Shown: positions 31,413-34,408 of the stretch, piece after piece
Layout of the letters: each line of letters opens with the position of its first letter
Position numbering within the stretch: position 1 is the stretch's first letter
Assembly (NCBI RefSeq): GCF_002218085.1
Contig: NZ_BDUC01000024.1
Span: 1 to 34,408, forward strand
Origin: Tolypothrix sp. NIES-4075
GTDB taxonomy: Bacteria; Cyanobacteriota; Cyanobacteriia; Cyanobacteriales; Nostocaceae
DNA: 34,408 nt
Direction of reading: 5' to 3'
The notes under the pieces: model-generated
What the model saw: the letters and a program-made list of their open reading frames with translations, nothing else
Database searches by the model: none
Told to the model about the DNA's origin: nothing
Program-made: the position numbers and the translations under genes

Positions 31413-32852
31413 ATGACAACAACGAGCAATTCCGATTTTACTGCTTGCGAGGCACTACGCCTGCTCGGCCCCGATCCCGAAAACTGGGTGCCCGATCGCC
31501 CTGGCATCGATCACAATGTCATTATAATAGGTGGCAGTGGCAGTGGTAGCACCTTTGCATTTGCGCTACGGCGTGCTGGGATCGGTCGCGTGACGGCGAT
31601 CGATGCAGCCGATGACGAGGCTCATGCAGGCGTGTGGCTGACGCGAGCGCGGATGGAAAAGCTCCGCACGCCGAAAAATGTGCCTGGCCCAGAACTAGGC
31701 ATCCCAGAATTATCCTTTCAAGCCTGGTACGAAGCGCGGCACGGTGCGGAAGCTTACGCGGCGATCGATCGCATTGGGCGAGTGACATGGGCTGAGTACC
31801 TCAGTTGGTATCGGCACTTCCTCGGTATCCAGGTTCGTTACCGGACGAAGTTGGTGCGGATTGAGCCAGCCACAGGTTTCTTCCGCCTCCACCTTGAGGT
31901 AAATGATGTCCCGCAGGTAGAGACTACGCGCAAAATTATCTTCGCCAATGGCGTGGCTGGCACTGGTGGCCCATACATACCTCCAGTACTGGCTGACTTA
32001 CCACGCACCCTGTACGCACATACCGCCGATGCCATCGATTTTGAAGCACTGCGCGGTAAGACTGTGGCGGTGCTGGGTGGGGCGGCTTCAGCTTTCGACG
32101 CAGCAGGAGTGGCACTGGAATCGGGAGCCAAAGCAGTACATCTGTTTGTACGGCGGTCGGCGATCCCGTCTCTACCAATAATTCGAGAACGGGACTACCC
32201 TGGTGCTTACTGCAACTATCCCCAACTACCCGATGCAGCCCGCTGGTTCCAAGCTTGGCGCTTTCGTCAAGCAGGCTCCACGCCATCACGGAACGCGATT
32301 GAGCGAGCGATCGCCTTCCCAAACTTTCACATACACCTATCTGCTTCTTGGAAATCGGCACGGGAAATGGGCAATCGCATTGTCACCCAGGTGAATGATG
32401 AGGTTTTCGAGTTTGATTTTGCGATCGCTGGCACTGGTTACTTCGTTGACCCAACAAAGCGTCCCGAACTAGCCGACTTTTCCCAGCACATTGCCCTCTG
32501 GCGCGATCGCTACGAGCCACCAGAAGACCTACGCGACGACTATTTAGGGATGCACCCTTACTTCGGTAACGCCCGCGAATACCTAGAAAAAGTACCTGGC
32601 ACTGCGCCTTACCTGAAAAACATTCACGTATTTAATCCTGCTGGTTTCGTCAGCTTCGGCTTGCCCGTTGGTGACATATTTAGCATCCGCCGCGACATAC
32701 CTGCAATAGTATCGTGCATCAGTCACGACTTGTTCTTTGAAGACTGGGCGCATCATGAGGCACGGATCACAGGCGATATCGCCCCCGATTTTGAGAACTC
32801 GCTCTATGCTGCTGCGGTATGGAAAGAACCGATCGAGGCAGCGACCCGCTAG
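31413..32852 (+). CDS. FAD/NAD(P)-dependent monooxygenase-like oxidoreductase
   Basis: 479 aa from ATG 31413, which follows GAGGAG at a good distance; the frame is open to 31359. FAD-binding Rossmann motif VIIIGGSGSGSTFAFAL (residues about 35-51), flavin-monooxygenase-type segment GVWLTRARMEKLRTPKNVPG, second dinucleotide site VAVLGGAASAFDAAGVALE, and FVDPTKRPELADF in the C-terminal domain. This is a flavin-containing monooxygenase-like protein; the substrate is unknown. GC content is higher than in its neighbours and HIP1 sites are frequent. It precedes an esterase of the HSL family by 165 bp, so the two may act on related compounds. Confidence 0.85.
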   Translation: MTTTSNSDFTACEALRLLGPDPENWVPDRPGIDHNVIIIGGSGSGSTFAFALRRAGIGRVTAIDAADDEAHAGVWLTRARMEKLRTPKNVPGPELGIPELSFQAWYEARHGAEAYAAIDRIGRVTWAEYLSWYRHFLGIQVRYRTKLVRIEPATGFFRLHLEVNDVPQVETTRKIIFANGVAGTGGPYIPPVLADLPRTLYAHTADAIDFEALRGKTVAVLGGAASAFDAAGVALESGAKAVHLFVRRSAIPSLPIIRERDYPGAYCNYPQLPDAARWFQAWRFRQAGSTPSRNAIERAIAFPNFHIHLSASWKSAREMGNRIVTQVNDEVFEFDFAIAGTGYFVDPTKRPELADFSQHIALWRDRYEPPEDLRDDYLGMHPYFGNAREYLEKVPGTAPYLKNIHVFNPAGFVSFGLPVGDIFSIRRDIPAIVSCISHDLFFEDWAHHEARITGDIAPDFENSLYAAAVWKEPIEAATR

Positions 32853-32898
32853 GTGGACAATTTTTTCACCAGTAACAAATAATTCAGGCTGGGAAACG

Positions 32899-32970
32899 AT
32901 GTCAGTAGAAAGCGATCGCCATTTCACAATCGCAGCCGATCAAGCATCACTGTTAAACCAATTCACTTAA
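32899..32970 (+). other. Short open frame (23 aa) overlapping a hairpin
   Basis: ATG 32899 to TAA 32970 encodes MSVESDRHFTIAADQASLLN and QFT. It has no strong ribosome site. The end overlaps a 9-bp inverted repeat (CACTGTTAA 32948-32956, TTAACAGTG 32967-32975). It may be a gene remnant or chance; the hairpin could be a terminator or leader structure ahead of the esterase. Confidence 0.3.
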
Positions 32971-33017
32971 CAGTGTCATTTCAACAGATTGTTTACTAAT
33001 TATCAAAGGAGAATGTC

Positions 33018-34013
33018 ATGGTTGCTCAAACAAACTCGCCAGCAGCAAAAATTTTGGAAGTTGCAGACGATCCACGTCTTTCCAGTGGGGTGAAGGAATT
33101 TTTAAAAGTGCTGAATTCAGGAGGTGTACCGTTAGAGACATTACCTCCACTCGAAGCACGTCAAGTACTTGTGGATGCACAAGCTTCTGTTCCAGTAGAC
33201 CTTTCAGGCATTGAAGAGTCTGAGAAGACAATTACTGCTGACGGTTATTCGATTACGCTCAACATCGTGCGACCGGAAGGAGTCAAAGACACATTGCCTG
33301 TTTTCATCTTTATTCATGGTGGGGGTTGGATACTGGGTGATTACCCAACACATAAGCGCATGGTGCGCGATCTGGTTGTGCTTTCAGGGTTTGCAGGGGT
33401 CTTTGTCAACTACACGCGCACCCCAGATGCCCAGTATCCCCAGGCGATCAATGAGATTTATGCTGCGACCAAATGGGTTGCCGAGCATGGTGAGGAGATT
33501 GGGGTGGATGGCAAGAATCTGGCAGTGGTCGGCAACAGTGTCGGCGGAAATATGACAGCAGTCACTACTTTGAAGGCGAAAGAAAACGGAGGGCCACACA
33601 TTAAGCTACATATCATGATGTGGCCGATCGTCGATGCCGATTTTGAAACGAATTCTTATCATCAATTCGGCGACAAACGGTATTTAACCGTACCCACGAT
33701 GAAGTGGATGTATGATATGTACATCCCTGACCCAGAAAAGCGCAAAGACATCTACGCATCTCCCCTACAAGCGACGGTTGAGCAACTCAAAGGCTTGCCT
33801 CCAGCATTAATTGTGGTTGCAGAGAGCGATATTTTGCATGACGAAGGCACAGCCTACGGACGCAAGCTCGATGAAGCTGGGGTAGAGGTGACAACAGTGC
33901 AGTACAACGGTATGATTCATGACTTTGGACTGCTCAATGGTTTAGCCGATCTGCCACAAGTCCGCTCTCTGTTTGTTCAAGCTGCTGCCCAATTGAAGAA
34001 ACATCTGCAATAG
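33018..34013 (+). CDS. Alpha/beta hydrolase, HSL-family esterase/lipase
   Basis: 331 aa. ATG 33018 follows AAAGGAGAA. Catalytic core: FIHGGGWILGDYPTH (HGGG oxyanion hole), nucleophile Ser in VVGNSVGGNMTAVT (GNSVGG), acid in AESDILHDEG and His in GMIHDFGLLNGL. All HSL-family residues are present. This family hydrolyses short-chain esters and related substrates; the natural one here is unknown. No signal peptide is visible. It follows the monooxygenase on the same strand and is separated by a hairpin. Confidence 0.92.
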   Translation: MVAQTNSPAAKILEVADDPRLSSGVKEFLKVLNSGGVPLETLPPLEARQVLVDAQASVPVDLSGIEESEKTITADGYSITLNIVRPEGVKDTLPVFIFIHGGGWILGDYPTHKRMVRDLVVLSGFAGVFVNYTRTPDAQYPQAINEIYAATKWVAEHGEEIGVDGKNLAVVGNSVGGNMTAVTTLKAKENGGPHIKLHIMMWPIVDADFETNSYHQFGDKRYLTVPTMKWMYDMYIPDPEKRKDIYASPLQATVEQLKGLPPALIVVAESDILHDEGTAYGRKLDEAGVEVTTVQYNGMIHDFGLLNGLADLPQVRSLFVQAAAQLKKHLQ

Positions 34014-34101
34014 GATGCGATCGATGTTTTTGGGGAAAGGAAAAGACGCTCTTCCATCGCTTTGCTGCTTACCGAGTTAGCGTAGGGAAAAGGGTAAAGC
34101 G

Positions 34102-34269
34102 GAATGGCACTAAGTTAAGACACAGCCCTTGCTGTGACTGGAACAAGCCTCCAGGCTAGGAACTAATTCTGAGAGCCTCCAAAGGCTCGATCAAAGGCAG
34201 AACCTCTCGAAATACATTCCCAGCCTACACGAGGTAAAACAAGACTTTCGGCTTATCTTAGTGCCATTC
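34102..34269. mobile_element. MITE-like structured element, 168 bp
   Basis: Inverted ends GAATGGCACTAAGTTAAG (34102-34119) and CTTATCTTAGTGCCATTC (34252-34269) match at 17 of 18 bases. Inside are three perfect hairpins in a row: CACAGC/GCTGTG (34121-34136), AGCCT/AGGCT (34146-34157), GAGCCT/AGGCTC (34173-34188). No target duplication is clear. Non-coding. A non-autonomous IS derivative is likely. Confidence 0.7.
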
Positions 34270-34308
34270 GATCGTTATATTTAAACTACTCTCAGCTAAT
34301 TACCTGCT

Positions 34309-34408
34309 ATGAACAGCCACATACCGAGCGCTAGGGACATTATCGGATCGTCACCGTTGATTGCGATTGAAAACGAAGCACCACCAAAGTTGATTGTCGA
34401 TCCACCGC
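34309..34408 (+). CDS. DUF6130-like protein, 5' part cut by the window end
   Basis: ATG 34309 opens MNSHIPSARDIIGSSPLIAI, then ENEAPPKLIVDPP at the edge. SAR.I.GSSPL..IENE and PKLIVDPP resemble the N-terminus of DUF6130 family proteins, which are small secreted or cytosolic beta proteins of unknown function. The ribosome site is weak. Only 33 residues are visible, so the call is tentative. Confidence 0.5.
   Translation, partial: MNSHIPSARDIIGSSPLIAIENEAPPKLIVDPP

Noticed and set aside
1..34408. CRISPR arrays, rRNA or tRNA genes
   Set aside because: No regularly spaced direct repeats of 25-40 bp and no rRNA or tRNA signatures were seen on either strand.

Overview
The window looks like an accessory region of a cyanobacterial genome, probably a filamentous Nostocales-type species. 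The HIP1 octamer GCGATCGC recurs in coding DNA. There is a cyanobacterial-type group II intron, a giant Ser/Thr kinase-AAA-histidine kinase fusion, WD40 proteins and several families of short palindromic interspersed repeats. I see no rRNA, tRNA, CRISPR array or Cas gene.

Left third (1-9.8 kb): a graveyard of mobile DNA. In order it holds a tyrosine recombinase fragment abutting a TIM-barrel gene fragment, a frameshifted IS110-family element whose right end cuts an XRE regulator gene, a tyrosine recombinase split by an in-frame TAA, an apparently intact group II intron (3412-~5811) with an RT-maturase-HNH protein, an IS630-type transposase fragment, and the right part of a Tn7-like transposon (minus strand tnsA, tnsB, 5' part of tnsC). 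The transposon keeps its right end: three direct and one inverted TnsB-type site and a terminus beginning TGTGGG at 9819. tnsC is cut in its Walker A motif by the IS630 fragment.

Middle (10.0-16.6 kb): a 1982-residue kinase/ATPase/GAF/PAS/histidine kinase and its NarL-type response regulator. Then (16.8-22.1 kb, minus strand) come two small hypothetical genes, a TM-anchored WD40 gene and a HEPN-like gene. The WD40 gene is split by a 2344-bp IS4-family (IS50-like) element with imperfect ~57-bp inverted repeats and a perfect 9-bp target duplication, so the original reading frame can be rebuilt exactly. The insertion sequence carries a passenger gene that is itself interrupted by a 126-bp MITE: a nested insertion.

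Right third (22.5-34.4 kb): a plus-strand run that starts with a thioredoxin-fold (DsbA-like, CPQC) gene, a membrane histidine kinase, its response regulator and a second DsbA-like gene whose active site has become CFQS. It goes on with an alpha/beta hydrolase broken by a 27-bp repeat, an SDR oxidoreductase, a MOSC-domain remnant, a ferric-reductase-like membrane protein, a seven-repeat WD40 protein, an FAD monooxygenase-like protein, an HSL-type esterase and the start of a DUF6130-like gene. The kinase/regulator pair at 23.2-26.6 kb is a clear paralogue of the C-terminal half of the 10.0-16.6 kb pair. Two MITEs of one family (18-bp CAATAC...GTTAAG ends) each have perfect 10-bp target duplications.

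A recurring theme is reading frames that continue past a stop: three separate genes (recombinase, tnsB, HEPN-like) have an in-frame TAA followed by homologous-looking coding sequence, and a hydrolase has an in-frame TGA inside an inserted repeat. Gene decay explains this best. Family assignments rest on recognised motifs and remembered family sequences; no database search was possible.
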